Part shown: positions 61,854-64,000 of the stretch, piece by piece | How the letters are laid out: each line of letters opens with the position of its first letter | How positions within the stretch are numbered: the stretch's first letter is position 1 | Notes under the pieces: model-generated | What the model was told of the DNA's origin: nothing | Seen by the model: the letters and a program-made list of their open reading frames with translations, nothing else | Databases searched by the model: none | Translations under genes and position numbers: made by a program | DNA from: Vreelandella malpeensis | GTDB lineage: Bacteria; Pseudomonadota; Gammaproteobacteria; Pseudomonadales; Halomonadaceae | Direction of reading: 5' to 3' | NCBI RefSeq assembly: GCF_020622355.1 | Contig: NZ_WHVL01000003.1 | Span: 124,001 to 188,000 of the forward strand | Length of the DNA: 64,000 nt

Positions 61854-63995
61854 ATGCCAATTTTCAACAAGGGGCATGGCGCCATCGCGCCTGCCTGCGC
61901 GTCACTCGAACAACTGGGGCGACGCCCTCTTACTCTGAGCGTGGCGCTGGCCTCGACGCTGCTGGCGCATACGGCAGCCGCACAGTCCGACTTCTCGTCC
62001 ATGCCTCACCGCCATACGCTGGAGACTTTGGTCGTGACCGGCGTTGTCCCCAGCTCGCCTCTGACCGTCGAGACGGACCCGCGCATTCCTCGCCAGCCGG
62101 CGCCCGCCAGCGACGGCGCCGACTACCTGCAAACCATTCCGGGGTTTTCCGCCATTCGTAACGGGGGCACCAACGGTGACCCGGTCTTTCGCGGCATGTT
62201 CGGCTCACGACTTCGTGTCCTGACCAACGGCAGTCAGATGCTGGGCGCCTGCCCGGCCCGAATGGATGCGCCCACGTCCTACATCTCGCCGGAAAATTAC
62301 GACAGCCTCACCGTGACCAAGGGGCCGCAGTCGGTTATCTGGGGCCCGGGAGCCTCGGCCGCCACGGTACGCTTCGACCGCGGCCCGGAAGCGTTCAAGG
62401 AACCAGGCACGCGCATCGATGCCAGCGTCATGACCGGCACCTACGGCCGCTTTGATCGACGTATCGATGCCGCCCTAGGCAATCAGCAGGGGTACCTTCG
62501 CTTGACCGGTAACCAGTCGGAAGCCAACGACTACAAGGATGGCAACGGCAACGTGGTGCCCTCGCAGTGGGACAAGTGGAACGGTGACGTCGCCCTGGGC
62601 TGGACACCGGATGAAGATACTTGGCTCGAGGTGACCGCCGGGCGGGGCGACGGCGAGGCGCGCTATGCCGGCCGCAGCATGGACGGCAGCAAGTTTCTGC
62701 GCGAAACCGTCGGCCTGCGCTTTCGTCGCGAGAACCTGAGTGAGCACTGGAAGCAGCTGGAGATGCAAGCCAACTACGCTTACGCCGACCACATCATGGA
62801 CGACTTTACCCTGCGCGAGCCTGGCCATATGGACATGGGGCACGGGGGTGGCATGGACATGGGCGACAGCATGGACATGGGCGACAGCATGGATATGGGT
62901 GGCGGCATGGACATGAACGAAGGCATGGCCATGCGGGTTGATCGCCGTACCCGCAGCGCGCGCCTCGCCTCCACCTGGGAGTGGGAAAACACGACCTGGA
63001 TCGCCGGCGTGGATGCCGAACGCCAGATTCATCGCAACGAGGAAGGCAGCCATTGGCAGCCGGACTACGCGCTGACCCAGTTCGGCGCTTTTAGTGAAGT
63101 CACCCGCTTTATCGGCGAGCGTGAGCGTGTGATCGGCGGCGCCCGCCTCGACCGCTACCGCGCAAGCGATGAAAGCCTGGCCACCGCCACCGCTGGCCAG
63201 ACCCGTCGCGATACGCTGCCCAGCGCCTTCTTGCGCTACGAGCAGGATCTTGCGAGCACGCCTGCCACGTGGTACGCCGGTGTCGGCTACGTCGAGCGCT
63301 TCCCCGATTACTGGGAAATGAGCGTCTATAATGCCGGGCCGGAGGGCAGCCTGAACGCCTTCGACGGCGTACAGCCTGAAAAGACGACCCAGCTCGATAT
63401 CGGTGCCCAGTACACGACCGAGCGTCTGAACGCCTGGGTCTCGGGCTACGCCGGCGTGGTCAACGACTTCATCTTGTTCGATTACGCCGCCCCCATGGGC
63501 AACGCCCAGATCGGCAACGTCGATGCTCAGATCGCCGGGGCCGAAGTGGGCGCACGCTACCAGTTCAGCGACCACTGGACCGGCAACGCCTCGCTTGCCT
63601 ACGCCTGGGGACGCAACCGCGATGATCACGAAGCGCTGCCGCAGATCCCCCCGCTGGAAGCCAATCTGGGCCTGACCTTCGAGCAGGATGCCTACTCCAT
63701 CGGCGGGCTCTGGCGTGGCGTGGCGGCTCAGAACCGCATCGCTCGCGACAAGGGCAACGTGGTCGGTCAGGATCTGGAATCCACCGCCGGGTTTGGGGTG
63801 TTCTCGCTCAACGGTGCCTACCGGGCAACGAACTACCTCACTTTGAGCCTGGGTGTGGATAACGTCTTCGATACCACCTACACCGAGCACCTGAACCTTG
63901 CAGGCAATGCCGCCTTCGGCTACCCCGCCGATCTGGACACCGGTATCAACGAGCCCGGCCGCATGGTCTGGGCGCGTGCGGACCTGCGTTTCTGA
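61854..63995 (+). CDS. TonB-dependent copper receptor (OprC/NosA-like)
   Basis: A 713-residue outer-membrane receptor. After a signal peptide (about 1-43) and a short linker comes the plug domain with TLETLVVTGV and the CxxxM motif Cys133-Met137 in LGACPARMDAPTSYI, the copper site seen in OprC. The 22-strand barrel ends in the aromatic terminus RADLRF. An external loop has a run of Met/Asp/Gly units (GMDMGDSMDMGDSMDMGGG, encoded near 62824-62934) with HMDM at its start, plausibly binding Cu(I)/Cu(II). The complete gene ends five bases before the window edge. Preceded by the His-rich DUF2946 gene. Confidence 0.9.
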   Translation: MPIFNKGHGAIAPACASLEQLGRRPLTLSVALASTLLAHTAAAQSDFSSMPHRHTLETLVVTGVVPSSPLTVETDPRIPRQPAPASDGADYLQTIPGFSAIRNGGTNGDPVFRGMFGSRLRVLTNGSQMLGACPARMDAPTSYISPENYDSLTVTKGPQSVIWGPGASAATVRFDRGPEAFKEPGTRIDASVMTGTYGRFDRRIDAALGNQQGYLRLTGNQSEANDYKDGNGNVVPSQWDKWNGDVALGWTPDEDTWLEVTAGRGDGEARYAGRSMDGSKFLRETVGLRFRRENLSEHWKQLEMQANYAYADHIMDDFTLREPGHMDMGHGGGMDMGDSMDMGDSMDMGGGMDMNEGMAMRVDRRTRSARLASTWEWENTTWIAGVDAERQIHRNEEGSHWQPDYALTQFGAFSEVTRFIGERERVIGGARLDRYRASDESLATATAGQTRRDTLPSAFLRYEQDLASTPATWYAGVGYVERFPDYWEMSVYNAGPEGSLNAFDGVQPEKTTQLDIGAQYTTERLNAWVSGYAGVVNDFILFDYAAPMGNAQIGNVDAQIAGAEVGARYQFSDHWTGNASLAYAWGRNRDDHEALPQIPPLEANLGLTFEQDAYSIGGLWRGVAAQNRIARDKGNVVGQDLESTAGFGVFSLNGAYRATNYLTLSLGVDNVFDTTYTEHLNLAGNAAFGYPADLDTGINEPGRMVWARADLRF

Positions 63996-64000
63996 TCGAT

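Overview
The window looks like a chromosomal segment of a high-GC gammaproteobacterium, most likely a Halomonas-type halophile. I infer this from the protein sequences, the dense high-GC genes, the many uptake systems for organic acids (AbgT, TTT, SSS and TRAP) and the fds/urease block; no rRNA or other marker in the window confirms it. Most genes are ordinary and intact. Two blocks are clearly lower in GC: the left end (1 to about 2700) and 37400-41350.

Layout from left to right. 1-2643 (minus): a gtrABC-type O-antigen glucosylation set whose third gene runs off the left edge. 2768-2935: a decayed ABC-transporter ATPase fragment, followed by an amidase. 4645-5898 (minus): CtaG and a DUF2243 membrane protein. 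6105-8873: an M20 amidohydrolase and an AbgT transporter. 8874-9770: a LysR regulator, divergent from larE-larB-larC (9908-12875), which make the nickel-pincer nucleotide (NPN) cofactor.

13110-18193 (plus) is a five-gene acid-sugar operon: DHDPS-like lyase, DUF1537 kinase, PdxA2-like dehydrogenase, HIBADH-like dehydrogenase and 2-hydroxyacid dehydrogenase. It converges on a minus-strand operon, tctB-tctC-tctA-larA homologue (22771-18330), at a perfect terminator. A DeoR regulator (23128) lies beyond. Both operon promoters carry the same tandem 9-bp GATC-containing motif. I read 9908-23883 as one catabolic system in which a tripartite (TTT) transporter imports a hydroxy acid, a nickel-dependent LarA-family enzyme epimerises it, and the kinase/PdxA2 pair degrades it.

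23961-27739 (minus): SSS transporter, amidohydrolase, LysR. 27879-30494: an RsbQ-like hydrolase paired with a PAS-GGDEF-EAL protein. 30692-37386: YciI-like protein, chemoreceptor, PepSY-like secreted protein, CHASE4-type GGDEF-EAL protein, YihY family protein. 37412-41057 (minus): a complete His-Xaa-Ser system hxsD-hxsB-hxsC-hxsA, in which two radical-SAM enzymes are linked to an exported protein with seven HxS triplets. It lies next to a tRNA-Arg(CCG) gene.

41602-48073: two near-identical TRAP binding proteins, a NYN-domain gene, an FAD-linked 2-hydroxyacid dehydrogenase and DctQM. 48260-55459: a regulator and the NAD-dependent formate dehydrogenase operon fdsGBA-fdhD-fdsD. 55703-61004 (minus): urease ureDABC-EFG, interrupted by a palindromic element between ureC and ureE. 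61328-63995: a His-rich DUF2946-type protein and a TonB-dependent copper receptor.
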